From UBA5342 sp965662645 (lineage in GTDB: Bacteria; Bacteroidota; Bacteroidia; Bacteroidales; UBA5342), in NCBI GenBank assembly GCA_965662645.1, contig CBFIII010000012.1, positions 24,141 to 88,140 on the forward strand: a stretch of 64,000 nt of DNA. Reading direction: 5' to 3'. This document shows, piece after piece, positions 26,228 to 35,265 of this stretch. A model generated the notes under the pieces. It made no database searches. It was given only the letters and a program-made list of their open reading frames with translations, and had not been told where the DNA came from. The position numbers and the translations under genes were made by a program. The stretch's first letter is position 1. Every line of letters begins with the position of its first letter.

Positions 26228-27637
26228 ATGACTTTTTCAGATTTAGATTATAAAATTGCTGATATCAGTTTGGCAGAATTTGGCAGAAAAGAGATTGATT
26301 TATCAGAGACAGAGATGCCTGGTTTAATGTCTTTGCGCGATAAGTATAAGAAAGATAAGCCTTTGAAAGGTGCGCGTATTATGGGGTCATTGCATATGAC
26401 TATCCAAACGGCCGTGCTTATCGAAACACTAGTAGATCTTGGTGCTGATGTGCGTTGGTGTAGTTGTAATATTTTTTCTACTCAAGATCATGCGGCAGCA
26501 GCCATTGCAGCAGCAGGAGTGCCTGTTTTTGCTTGGAAAGGTGAATCATTAAAAGATTACTGGTGGTGTACTTTACAGGCTCTTTCTTTTCCTGGAGGTT
26601 TAGGTCCTAATTTGATTGTGGATGATGGTGGTGATGCTACTATGATGGTTCATGTGGGGGTTGATGGTGAGAAAGATAGTTCTATTTTTGATCATCCTGT
26701 AGAGGCTGAAGATGAAAAACAATTATTAAGCTTACTCAAGACGGTACAAGGAGAACGTCCACAACATTGGACTTCTATGGCTAAGGATATCAAAGGTGTT
26801 TCTGAAGAAACTACCACTGGTGTACACCGTTTGTATCACATGCATGAAGAAGGAAAACTGTTATTTCCTGCTTTTAATGTTAATGATTCTGTGACGAAAT
26901 CAAAATTTGATAACTTATATGGTTGCCGTGAGTCTTTGGCTGATGGTATCAAGCGTGCTACTGATATTATGGTAGCAGGTAAAATCGTTGTTGTGTGTGG
27001 TTATGGTGATGTGGGTAAAGGATGTGCACAGAGTATGCGAGGTTTTGGTGCTCGTGTTATCATTACCGAAATAGATCCAATATGTGCGTTACAAGCTGCT
27101 ATGGAAGGTTTTGAAGTGACTACTTTAGAAGATACATTGGCTGAGGGTGATATTTATGTAACGACTACTGGAAATAAAGATATTCTCCGTATCGAACACC
27201 TTACTAATATGAAAGATCAGGCCATTGTTTGTAACATTGGTCATTTTGATAATGAGATTCAAGTTGATGCTTTAGAGCATTTTAAAGGGGTGAAAAAAGT
27301 TAACATAAAACCACAAGTAGATCGTTTCTATTTTGAAGATGGTAGTTCTATTCTTTTGTTAGCCGAAGGTCGTCTTGTTAACCTAGGTTGTGCTACGGGG
27401 CATCCTTCTTTTGTGATGAGTAACTCATTTACCAATCAGACTTTAGCTCAAATAGAGCTTTTCAATAAAGAATATCCAGTTGATGTTTATCGTTTACCAA
27501 AACATTTGGATGAAGAGGTAGCTCGTTTACATTTAGAAAAGCTAGGTGTTAAGTTAACTAAATTATCACCAGAACAAGCCGAATACATTGGAGTAACGGT
27601 TGATGGTCCATATAAACCAGAGCATTATCGTTATTAG
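26228..27637 (+). CDS. ahcY: Adenosylhomocysteinase
   Basis: AhcY splits S-adenosylhomocysteine into adenosine and homocysteine, which removes the product inhibitor of methyltransferases. The 469-residue protein is full length. It shows GSLHMTIQTAVLIETL and CNIFSTQDHAAAAIAAAG in the substrate domain, VVCGYGDVGKGCAQSMRGFGA (NAD-binding Rossmann loop, with small gaps conserved), and a C-terminal LHLEKLGVKLTKL...YKPEHYRY end that reaches into the neighbouring subunit. It carries the insertion typical of the longer bacterial class. It has its own -7 box. Confidence 0.97.
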   Translation: MTFSDLDYKIADISLAEFGRKEIDLSETEMPGLMSLRDKYKKDKPLKGARIMGSLHMTIQTAVLIETLVDLGADVRWCSCNIFSTQDHAAAAIAAAGVPVFAWKGESLKDYWWCTLQALSFPGGLGPNLIVDDGGDATMMVHVGVDGEKDSSIFDHPVEAEDEKQLLSLLKTVQGERPQHWTSMAKDIKGVSEETTTGVHRLYHMHEEGKLLFPAFNVNDSVTKSKFDNLYGCRESLADGIKRATDIMVAGKIVVVCGYGDVGKGCAQSMRGFGARVIITEIDPICALQAAMEGFEVTTLEDTLAEGDIYVTTTGNKDILRIEHLTNMKDQAIVCNIGHFDNEIQVDALEHFKGVKKVNIKPQVDRFYFEDGSSILLLAEGRLVNLGCATGHPSFVMSNSFTNQTLAQIELFNKEYPVDVYRLPKHLDEEVARLHLEKLGVKLTKLSPEQAEYIGVTVDGPYKPEHYRY

Positions 27638-27709
27638 GAGCAGGAGCTAACTTATTTTATTTTTCAGCGTGTTTATTGTGTTTTCTTTAGAAATACTAAC
27701 GGTTGAGGT

Positions 27710-28207
27710 ATGGATATTCGTTTAGCTTATATGAGGGAATTACCAGAGCTTGTAGAGATTCTACAAAAGGTCATTCCTTTGATGCATCAAGAAGGAAATT
27801 TTCAATGGGATGATGATTATCCAACTTTAGCTATTCTGGCAAATGATATAAAGGAACGTCATCTCTTTGTGGCTCTTACGGATAGAAAAATAGTTGGATT
27901 TGTGGTAGTGAATGCATTGTTTCCTTCTGAATATGTGGGTGTTCCTTGGACAACAAGTCCTAATGCTTATACTTTTCATCGTTTGATGTTACATCCTTTG
28001 TACCGTGGTAAAGGTATTGCTAAGTCTTTGTTTCGTTTTGTAGAACATAGAGGGAGGGCGATGGGTTTGCGCGCTATACGTGTAGATACCAATGAAAATA
28101 ATAAAAGCATGGTGGCTCTTTTTGCAAAGTTTTCTTATGCTTTTGTGGGGAAGGTGACATTTCGTGAGGTGAAATCTGACTTTTTATGTTACGAAAAAAT
28201 ACTCTAA
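27710..28207 (+). CDS. GNAT family N-acetyltransferase
   Basis: The 165-residue protein has a GNAT fold. The acetyl-CoA pyrophosphate-binding loop is LHPLYRGKGIAKSLF (about residues 100-114), matching the Q/R-x-x-G-x-G/A pattern, and VDTNENNKSMVALFAKFSYAFVGKV is the usual C-terminal motif. The acceptor substrate cannot be deduced. It is 72 bases after ahcY and 13 bases before the lipid kinase gene, with which it probably forms an operon. Confidence 0.85.
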   Translation: MDIRLAYMRELPELVEILQKVIPLMHQEGNFQWDDDYPTLAILANDIKERHLFVALTDRKIVGFVVVNALFPSEYVGVPWTTSPNAYTFHRLMLHPLYRGKGIAKSLFRFVEHRGRAMGLRAIRVDTNENNKSMVALFAKFSYAFVGKVTFREVKSDFLCYEKIL

Positions 28208-28220
28208 TTTTTTGATTAGT

Positions 28221-29084
28221 ATGCTGAAAAAAAAGGCTCTTCTTGTAGTCAATCCCTTTTCGGGAAATAAACGTGGACTGCGTGCAGCAGCTCTGATTGC
28301 AAGGCGCTTGCGTTTCCGTTATGATTTATCTCTGTTTGTAAGCAATGGTCCAGGAGAAGCTGCTGAAGCGGTGTTGAAGGCAAAAGATAGTATTGAGGTG
28401 GTTTTTGTTGTTGGTGGCGATGGTACTTTGAATGAAGTGTTGCAAGTCGTGGTTAATACGCCTTTAATATTAGGCGTTTTTCCTGTAGGGTCGGGTAATG
28501 CAACAGCCTATGAATTAGGAGTTTTGACAATGAAACAGGGAGTTCGTCGTATTCTGAATCAGAATGTGAGAACCTATGATTGTGGTCAGATGAATGAACG
28601 TTATTTTATGAATATTGTGGGTACCGGTTTTGATACTGTTGTAGCTGCCGAATTTGATAAAAAAGAAAACCGAGGACTTGCTGGCTATGTACGTCTTATT
28701 CTTAAGAATTACTTTAATTATGTGCCCATAAAAGTATTTCTTGATGATGATGAGAAAAAATGGCAACGTAAAATATTTATGGTTAACATTGCTAATATGA
28801 GGCAGTTGGGTAATTTTGCTTTTACGGCTCCTATGGCTAAGCCCGATGATGGTGTTTTGGATTTATGTATTCTGAAGCCTTTTCCTAAAGCCTTTACTTC
28901 CGATATTTTGTTACGCTTATTTGCTCGTAATTTGCAGACTAGTAGGTATTATGAACATTGCCCTGTGAAAAAAATACTTATCCAAGGTGATTTTTCCTAT
29001 GCTAATATTGATGGAGAAATTATCTTTGTTGATGGTAAGATGGAAATAAAAGTTATTCCTCAGAGTGTTCGAATCTATTCTTAA
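28221..29084 (+). CDS. Diacylglycerol/lipid kinase family protein (YegS-like)
   Basis: The 287-residue protein has a DAGK catalytic domain: VVNPFSGNKRG at the N-terminus, the nucleotide-binding VVGGDGTLNEV near residue 75, and VGSGNATAYELG. The C-terminal YegS-type beta domain is present, ending in the DGE(I/V) motif NIDGEIIFVDGK. Members phosphorylate diacylglycerol, sphingoid bases or related lipids; the substrate is not known here. Bacteroidota make sphingolipids, so a sphingoid substrate is possible but unproven. ATG 28221 is used rather than TTG 28212. The stop codon touches the stop of the convergent gene. Confidence 0.88.
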   Translation: MLKKKALLVVNPFSGNKRGLRAAALIARRLRFRYDLSLFVSNGPGEAAEAVLKAKDSIEVVFVVGGDGTLNEVLQVVVNTPLILGVFPVGSGNATAYELGVLTMKQGVRRILNQNVRTYDCGQMNERYFMNIVGTGFDTVVAAEFDKKENRGLAGYVRLILKNYFNYVPIKVFLDDDEKKWQRKIFMVNIANMRQLGNFAFTAPMAKPDDGVLDLCILKPFPKAFTSDILLRLFARNLQTSRYYEHCPVKKILIQGDFSYANIDGEIIFVDGKMEIKVIPQSVRIYS

Positions 29085-29681
29085 TTAGGAGATTCCTAGT
29101 TGTGATTTTAGGTTATTTATCTCTTTTAAATAGCGATTAGCGACTTCTTGTTCACGTCGTAAAGTACGTTGACGGTAGGCGTCATATTCCTCGCGAGCTT
29201 CAGTAAGTTCTTTTTCTGCAAATCGTGTTATCTGATGACTCCTTTTATACATTATAAATAGAAAGATAGAACCGGTAATGAGCACTATTACTAAACTCCA
29301 CATTAAAAAGTTATATCTTTGTTTGGGTATAAGTAAGGAGAAGAACTCCATAGCATCATTAGCTCTCATCTCATAATTATATTTCTCATTCAGTTGATTG
29401 TAGGCTTCTGTTTGAGCTTTGCTTTTCCCTTTTAAGTTTTTGATGGTTTCTTGTGCTGAAATGATTTGATCTGACTTCTCTTGGTCGATAGCTTTTATAT
29501 CAGAGAAATATTTTTGTAATTCAGCCCATTTAATAACACGATATACTGTTTTACTTTCTGTATATTTGTTTGAATTTTGATACAATTGATGATTAAGTGA
29601 ATCTATGGTTTGAACCTCTGTAGCATAGCTACTAATGATGAATAACAATGAAAATAAAAATGCTGCAATAAACGATTTCAT
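29085..29681 (-). CDS. Membrane-anchored coiled-coil protein, unknown function
   Basis: The 198-residue protein has a signal peptide (FLFSLLFIISSYA), a helical extracytoplasmic part (about 25-110), one transmembrane helix (about 122-143, FLMWSLVIVLITGSIFLFIMY) and a C-terminal cytoplasmic coiled coil rich in Glu and Arg (about 150-198). Similar Bacteroidota proteins have at times been labelled tRNA (guanine-N1)-methyltransferase; nothing here supports a methyltransferase. It is convergent with the lipid kinase gene with no space between stops. Confidence 0.7.
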   Translation of the reverse strand: MKSFIAAFLFSLLFIISSYATEVQTIDSLNHQLYQNSNKYTESKTVYRVIKWAELQKYFSDIKAIDQEKSDQIISAQETIKNLKGKSKAQTEAYNQLNEKYNYEMRANDAMEFFSLLIPKQRYNFLMWSLVIVLITGSIFLFIMYKRSHQITRFAEKELTEAREEYDAYRQRTLRREQEVANRYLKEINNLKSQLGIS

Positions 29682-29825
29682 AAGATGTTCTTTTATAGTT
29701 AATATGTTATCCTATTCTTAATTGAATGCAAAAATACAATTAATCAGTAAACAGAACTATTTATTCTGATATAGAACGATAGAAAATTTTAATTGTTGTT
29801 ATAAAAAACCGAAAATTATTAATAT

Positions 29826-29924
29826 TGAATCCCACATTGTGGGTTTTATACCATGCAGCTTGCTGCGAATAAAAAAGTATTTCGAATTGATAATCAGTTT
29901 TTTGCAGCGGGGTTGTTCATTAAA
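29826..29924 (+). repeat. Dispersed palindromic intergenic repeat, copy R6 (subtype A)
   Basis: It reads GAATCCCACATTGTGGGTTT, GCAGCTTGCTGCGAATAAA, GTATTTCGAATTGATAATC and TTTGCAGCGGGGTTGTTCAT. It is close to full length and ends 48 bases before the gpx start. It makes a spurious N-terminal extension of the gpx reading frame. Confidence 0.85.
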
Positions 29925-29972
29925 AAAATAAAGTTGTATTTTAAAATTGAGTTTAATTTAAAATTTTTTGAA

Positions 29973-30506
29973 ATGAAAGGAATAATAATAGTAATAGCTC
30001 TTATGATAATGCCAATGCTACAGGCTCAGGTTAGTTTTTATGATTTAAATGCTAAAACTATTGATGGCAAAGATTTTTCTTTTGAGAGCTTAAAGGGAAA
30101 GAAAGTTTTAGTGGTTAATGTGGCTTCTAAGTGTGGTTTTACTCCTCAATATGAAGAGTTAGAATTGATGTATCAACTTTATGGGGGCAATGATTTCACT
30201 ATTATTGGTTTTCCCGCCAATGATTTTATGAAACAAGAGCCTGGTACTGATGAAGAAATCATGTCTTTTTGTACGGCTAATTATGGTGTTACTTTTCAAA
30301 TGATGTCTAAAATCAGTGTTAAGGGTGACGATATACATCCTGTTTATCAATGGTTAACGGATAAAAAACAGAATGGTGTTAAAGATTCAAGTGTTAAATG
30401 GAACTTTCAAAAGTATTTAATTGACGAAAAAGGTCATTTGGTGGAGGTTTTCTCTTCCAAAACAAAACCACTTTCTGAGGATATTGTTCAGTTCCTTAAG
30501 AAATAG
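29973..30506 (+). CDS. Glutathione peroxidase-family thiol peroxidase
   Basis: The 177-residue protein has a signal-like N-terminus (IIIVIALMIMPMLQAQ), then a Gpx fold. The catalytic Cys lies in NVASKCGFTPQYEELE (about residue 51), followed by GFPANDF with the usual N, and VKWNFQKYLID with the conserved Trp. Cys replaces selenocysteine, as in bacterial enzymes that reduce peroxides mostly with thioredoxin. Export to the periplasm is likely. I place the start at ATG 29973: the open frame runs further upstream but only through repeat R6. The last 11 bases overlap the end of the convergent ABC ATPase gene. Confidence 0.9.
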   Translation: MKGIIIVIALMIMPMLQAQVSFYDLNAKTIDGKDFSFESLKGKKVLVVNVASKCGFTPQYEELELMYQLYGGNDFTIIGFPANDFMKQEPGTDEEIMSFCTANYGVTFQMMSKISVKGDDIHPVYQWLTDKKQNGVKDSSVKWNFQKYLIDEKGHLVEVFSSKTKPLSEDIVQFLKK

Positions 30507-31317
30507 TTTTATCGTTCTCTTTACTTTTCATCATTCTACGTGAGATAGGGAAGATGGCTGGACGGCCCGAGAGCGGATTCTTCTGTGTGATGACTAAGGC
30601 ATTATGAACCGATTCTATGTTTTCGTAAGTGAGGACTTCTTCTGGTGTACCTGTTGTATAGACTTTGCCTTCTTTCATCATCATCAGTTGTTCACAATAC
30701 TCCCCTGCCATATTTAAGTCATGAATAACCATCATTATCGTGAGTTTGCTTTCTTGATTGAGTGTATGTAATAGATTGAGAATATCTATAGCATGAGAGA
30801 TGTCAAGGTGAGAAGTAGGCTCATCTAATAACAGTAATTCTGGTTCTTGACTTAAGGCACGTGCTATGGCTGCTAATTGCTGTTCTCCACCACTAAGCTC
30901 GGTCATCTTTTTGTCTTTAAAACGATAGGTGTCCGTTAATTTCATGTAGTGATGGGCTATTTCATAGTCCTTCTTGCTTTCAATAAAGTGCAAGGGTTTT
31001 TGATAGGGGATGCGACCTAACAGTACATATTCTTCTACCGAAATGGAAGGGCTTCCTACATTTTGATTAACGATGGCTAAGTGTTTAGCTCTTTTTTCGC
31101 GTTTCATTTTGTGGAGGTCTTCATTTTGAAATAAAATCTGACCTGTAACAGGTGCTAATTCTCCTGTTATGCCTCTGAATAAGGTGGTTTTACCTGCACC
31201 ATTAGGACCTATAATACCATAAAAATCTCCTTTGTTAACCTCCAAGTGATCTACTTGAATAGCAAATTTAGAAGAATATCCGCAGGAAAAATTCGATATG
31301 TTTAGTAATGGTTCCAT
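30496..31317 (-). CDS. ABC transporter ATP-binding protein, iron-siderophore/heme/B12 type
   Basis: The 273-residue protein is the ATPase of a type II importer (FecE/HmuV/BtuD group). Walker A is GPNGAGKTTLF (about 38-48), the signature is LSGGEQQLAAIARAL, Walker B is LLLLDEPTSHLD and the H-loop is VIHDLN. The ligand may be a ferric siderophore, heme or cobalamin. No permease or binding protein is in the window, so it is an orphan here. ATG 31317 is used; the frame also has a TTG at 31326. It ends overlapping gpx tail to tail. Confidence 0.85.
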   Translation of the reverse strand: MEPLLNISNFSCGYSSKFAIQVDHLEVNKGDFYGIIGPNGAGKTTLFRGITGELAPVTGQILFQNEDLHKMKREKRAKHLAIVNQNVGSPSISVEEYVLLGRIPYQKPLHFIESKKDYEIAHHYMKLTDTYRFKDKKMTELSGGEQQLAAIARALSQEPELLLLDEPTSHLDISHAIDILNLLHTLNQESKLTIMMVIHDLNMAGEYCEQLMMMKEGKVYTTGTPEEVLTYENIESVHNALVITQKNPLSGRPAIFPISRRMMKSKENDKTIS

Positions 31318-31401
31318 TATTGACAAAGGAAATGAAAATAATACAAAGCAAGGTTGTTTGTCACTGTGTGTTATTATTACTAGTTTAGTTTTATAAAAAA
31401 A

Positions 31402-31436
31402 GAGGATTTTGTCAGTCCAAAATCCTCCTTTATTTT
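31402..31436 (-). terminator. Terminator after glnS
   Basis: GAGGATTTTG (31402-31411) pairs with CAAAATCCTC (31418-31427), with A and T runs on both sides. It lies 33 bases beyond the glnS stop and can also stop transcription coming from the left. Confidence 0.85.
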
Positions 31437-31469
31437 TTCATAAATGATTAAACGGATGTTGTAAGTGGT

Positions 31470-33156
31470 TTATCTTTTTTTACCCCACGAATCACGTAAG
31501 CCTACTGTTCTATTGAATACTAGCTTGTCAGCTGTACTGTCCTGATCGATATTAAAATACCCAATACGTTGAAATTGAAAGATGTCTAATATTTTAGCTT
31601 GCGCTAATGAAGGTTCTACTTTTGCAGTAATGACATCTAAAGAATCAGGGTTTATAAATTCTAAGAAGTCTTTGTCTTTGTGTCCCAATGGGTTTTCATC
31701 TAAGAAAAGACGATCATAAAGACGCACTTCTGCATCTAGCGACTCTGTGACAGATACCCAATGTAGTAATCCTTTCACTTTACGATTGCTTCCTGGTAAT
31801 CCACTGCGTGTTTCAGGATCGTAAGTACAATGAATTTCTAATATTTCACCTGTTACCTCGTCTTTTTTATAACCTTCGCATTTAATAATATAACCTCCTT
31901 TGAGTCGTACCTCACGGTCTGGACCTAAACGGAAAAATTTCTTTGGCGGTTCTTCCATAAAGTCATTACGTTCGATATATAATTCGCGTGTAAATGGTAC
32001 TTCACGGCTACCCATGGTTTCGTCTTCTGGGTTATTAATGATAGTCATCATTTCTACTTTATCCTCAGGATAGTTGGTCAGTATGAGTTTTACGGGATCT
32101 AATACCGCATACACACGTGGTGCTTTTTTATTTAAATCTTCACGTACGGCAAATTCTAAGAGAGAGATGTCATTGGTAGCTTCAAACTTAGTATAACCTA
32201 TACTGTGAATAAAATTTTTGATTGAATCTGCGGTGTAACCACGGCGTCGCATTCCTGATATTGTTGGCATACGAGGATCATCCCATCCTGTAACGTGTCC
32301 TTCTTCTACCAGTAACATCAACTTACGCTTACTCATTACGGTGTAAGTCAGGTTTAGACGGTTGAATTCTGTTTGTTGTGGACGATAATCAGAATCTTTT
32401 AAATGATCTATGAACCAGTCGTAAAGAGGACGGTGAACTTCAAATTCTAAGGTACATAATGAGTTGGTAATGCCCTCGAAATAATCACTTTGTCCGTGAG
32501 CAAAGTCATACATCGGATAGGCGTTCCAATTGGTACCTGTACGGTGATGTGGCATCTTGATAATACGGTAAATAATAGGGTCTCGCATGTGCATATTAGG
32601 TGAAGTCATATCCACTTTTGCACGGAGTACACATGAGCCTTCTTCTAATTCTCCCGTATTCATTTTTTCAAAGAGAGCTAGACTTTCGTCAATAGCACGA
32701 TTGCGATAAGGGCTCTCTATTCCTGGATGTGTGGGTGTGCCTTTTTGTGAAGAGATTTCATCTGCTTTTTGTTCATCAATATAGGCTAAGCCTTCTTTGA
32801 TAAGTTTAATTGCAAAATCCCATAATTGCTGAAAATAATCGGAAGTGTAATATTCACGATCGTTCCAATCAAACCCCAACCATTTGATGTCTTTTTTTAT
32901 ACCATCAACAAAATCAGTTCGTTCTTTTGTAGGATTAGTATCATCAAAACGGAGGTTACATTTGCCACCAAACTGTTCTGCCATTCCAAAGTCTAAACAG
33001 ATAGCTTTAGCATGACCAATATGAAGGTGTCCATTAGGTTCTGGAGGGAAGCGAGTATGTACACGACCATCATTAAGGCCGTCTTTTACTGCTTCTTCTA
33101 TCATTGTGGCAATAAAGTTATGATTTCCTTTGGGTGCGTTTTCGCTTTCTTTATGT
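31470..33156 (-). CDS. glnS: Glutaminyl-tRNA synthetase, start lost in the N gap
   Basis: GlnRS charges tRNA-Gln with glutamine. The frame shows RFPPEPNGHLHIGHAKAI (class I HIGH motif), DDTNPTKE, and VMSKRKL (the KMSKS-like VMSKR motif of GlnRS), then the two C-terminal beta barrels that read the anticodon, ending at GLRDSWGKKR. It is GlnRS rather than GluRS because of VMSKR and the beta-barrel end. The visible N-terminus begins a few residues before the conserved start, so very little is missing. The start codon must lie inside the 336-base gap. Confidence 0.94.
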
Positions 33157-33492
33157 NNNNNNNNNNNNNNNNNNNNNNNNNNNNNNNNNNNNNNNNNNNN
33201 NNNNNNNNNNNNNNNNNNNNNNNNNNNNNNNNNNNNNNNNNNNNNNNNNNNNNNNNNNNNNNNNNNNNNNNNNNNNNNNNNNNNNNNNNNNNNNNNNNNN
33301 NNNNNNNNNNNNNNNNNNNNNNNNNNNNNNNNNNNNNNNNNNNNNNNNNNNNNNNNNNNNNNNNNNNNNNNNNNNNNNNNNNNNNNNNNNNNNNNNNNNN
33401 NNNNNNNNNNNNNNNNNNNNNNNNNNNNNNNNNNNNNNNNNNNNNNNNNNNNNNNNNNNNNNNNNNNNNNNNNNNNNNNNNNNNNNNNNNNN
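33157..33492. other. Assembly gap (336 N)
   Basis: Unknown bases. Both flanks are minus-strand genes cut by the gap: the C-terminal third of an SDR gene on the right and the first codons of glnS on the left. An SDR of about 255-260 residues would need about 290 more bases, and glnS a few codons plus a short spacer. The stated gap length fits that well. Confidence 0.95.
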
Positions 33493-33972
33493 ACCACTTT
33501 TTGATGCGGTATATGAGCCCGTCGATGGATTAGGAAATAAATCACAAGTAGATTGGGTATTTATTATTGTTCCGTGAGTTTTATGGTTTCTCATGATGTT
33601 TGCTACCTCACGTGTGAATATCATTGGTGCACGCATGTTAACGGCATACATGGCGTCAAAATCAGTTGTCTTTATGTTAAATATTTCAGCTTTCGCTGAA
33701 TTCATTCCTACGTTGTTAAATAAATAGTCTATGGTGTTAAATTTTTCTTTCGTTTCATCAATAAATGTACAGATTTCCTCTTCATTATTGACATCTAATG
33801 ATTTAACATAATAACATTTTGTGTCAATGTTTTTTTCTTTGAATAGATCAACCAGTTCTTTAATGTCTCGTGAGCATACCGACACATTACAGCCTAAATC
33901 AATAAGTTGTTTTGTTAGTTCTAAACCTATGCCTTTTGAGGCTCCTGTTATAATGGCTGTCTTTTTTAACAT
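33493..33972 (-). CDS. Short-chain dehydrogenase/reductase, 3' end in the N gap
   Basis: About 160 N-terminal residues of a classical SDR are visible. They show TGASKGIG (NAD(P)-binding), LDVNNEE, NNVG in place of the usual NNAG, and the catalytic Ser with YTASK (YxxxK). The remaining third lies in the gap. The substrate is unknown. The gene starts 8 bases after the ftsZ stop on the same strand, so it is probably transcribed with the division genes and followed by glnS. Confidence 0.85.
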
Positions 33973-33980
33973 AACTATTT

Positions 33981-35246
33981 TTATCTTATGTCCTTTTGTT
34001 TTCGTAAGAAAGCAGGGATTTTTTCAAGACTTTCCATAAAAGCGTAGTTATCATAATCTTCTTTTTTTAGATGTCCTTTTATACCAAATGGGACTTCTTG
34101 ATTTGTTTGCGGACGCTGTGGTATTTTATTATAAAGATTATCAATTTTTTGTTGTTTCTCTGTTTCTTCTTTTTGGAAATCAACGACTCTAGCTCTGGGT
34201 TCTTTAGGTGTTTTATGTAGTGGTTTTTCGTTAGGTCTGTAAATCGTTTTGTTCGTTTGGTGAAGAGCAAGGTTAGAGGTGGTGAAGCCTGTTGCTATGA
34301 TGGTGACGTTTATTTCATCTTCTAGGTTCTCATCATTGCCTAGTCCCATAATAACGGATGCATTTTCACCTGCTAATTGTAGTACATATTCTTGTATATC
34401 ATCCACTTCTCCCATAGTAGCTTCTTTGTTGGGATTAGATGTTATGTTGATGAGAATATCTTTTGCTCCTCTGATGTCATTGTCGTTTAATAGTGGAGAG
34501 AGTAGTGCATTTTTAATGGAAGTAACGGCTCTTTCTTCTCCTTTTCCAGTGCCTGAGCCCATAAGTGCAACACCACTGTTTCTCATAACGGTTTCTACAT
34601 CAGCGAAATCGACGTTTATATGCCCATGTGTAGTTATGATTTCGGCGATGCCTTTTGCCGCAATGGCTAAGATGTCGTCAGCATGTGCAAAAGCATTGCT
34701 TACCCCTAAGTCGCCATACATTTCTTTTAATCGGTCATTTTTAATAACCAAAAGGGCATCCACTGTTTTTTGCATTTCTTCGAGGCCTGCAATGGCTTGT
34801 TTGATGCGATGTGGTCCTTCAAATTTGAAAGGTATCGTAACTATTCCTATAGTCAGGATGTCGCGTTCGCGAGCACATTGAGCAATGATAGGAGCTGCTC
34901 CTGTACCTGTGCCTCCTCCCATACCAGCGGTGATAAACACCATTTTAGTATGTTTTGTTAGGAGTTCTTCTATTTCATTTAAGCTTTCGATAGCGGCTTC
35001 TCGACCTCTTTCTGGTTTGCTTCCAGCACCTAAGCCTTCTGTTAAGCTAGCTCCTAATTGTACTTTTATAGGGACTTCAGAATTGTCGAGGGCCTGATAA
35101 TCAGTGTTACAAATGGCAAAATCAACATCTTTAATGCCTTCTTTATACATATGATTAACGGCATTGCCTCCGCCACCGCCTACGCCGATCACTTTTATAA
35201 TGGATGCTGAATGGTGTTGTTCAGCAAAATCTAATAATTCGCTCAT
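33981..35246 (-). CDS. ftsZ: Cell division GTPase FtsZ
   Basis: FtsZ is the tubulin-like GTPase that polymerises into the Z ring at midcell. The 421-residue protein has VGGGGGNAVNHM at the N-terminus, the tubulin signature GGGTGTGAAPIIA (about residue 110) and the T7-loop region NVDFADVETVM. The Bacteroidota-type long polar linker (about 335-400) comes before the conserved C-terminal peptide EKIPAFLRKQ, which binds FtsA. It lies 19 bases after ftsA in the order murC-ftsQ-ftsA-ftsZ. Confidence 0.97.
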   Translation of the reverse strand: MSELLDFAEQHHSASIIKVIGVGGGGGNAVNHMYKEGIKDVDFAICNTDYQALDNSEVPIKVQLGASLTEGLGAGSKPERGREAAIESLNEIEELLTKHTKMVFITAGMGGGTGTGAAPIIAQCARERDILTIGIVTIPFKFEGPHRIKQAIAGLEEMQKTVDALLVIKNDRLKEMYGDLGVSNAFAHADDILAIAAKGIAEIITTHGHINVDFADVETVMRNSGVALMGSGTGKGEERAVTSIKNALLSPLLNDNDIRGAKDILINITSNPNKEATMGEVDDIQEYVLQLAGENASVIMGLGNDENLEDEINVTIIATGFTTSNLALHQTNKTIYRPNEKPLHKTPKEPRARVVDFQKEETEKQQKIDNLYNKIPQRPQTNQEVPFGIKGHLKKEDYDNYAFMESLEKIPAFLRKQKDIR

Positions 35247-35265
35247 AATCTATGACATTATGTAT

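Noticed and set aside
29085..29681. tRNA (guanine-N1)-methyltransferase label for the coiled-coil membrane protein
   Set aside because: It has a signal peptide, one membrane helix and a coiled coil, and no SAM-binding or trefoil-knot motif.
29853..29972. Forty-codon upstream extension of gpx
   Set aside because: The extension is encoded by repeat R6 and its flank, and the signal-like N-terminus starts at 29973.
33012..33577. Several plus-strand frames across the N gap
   Set aside because: They exist only because N bases carry no stop codons; the flanks are antisense of glnS and the SDR.
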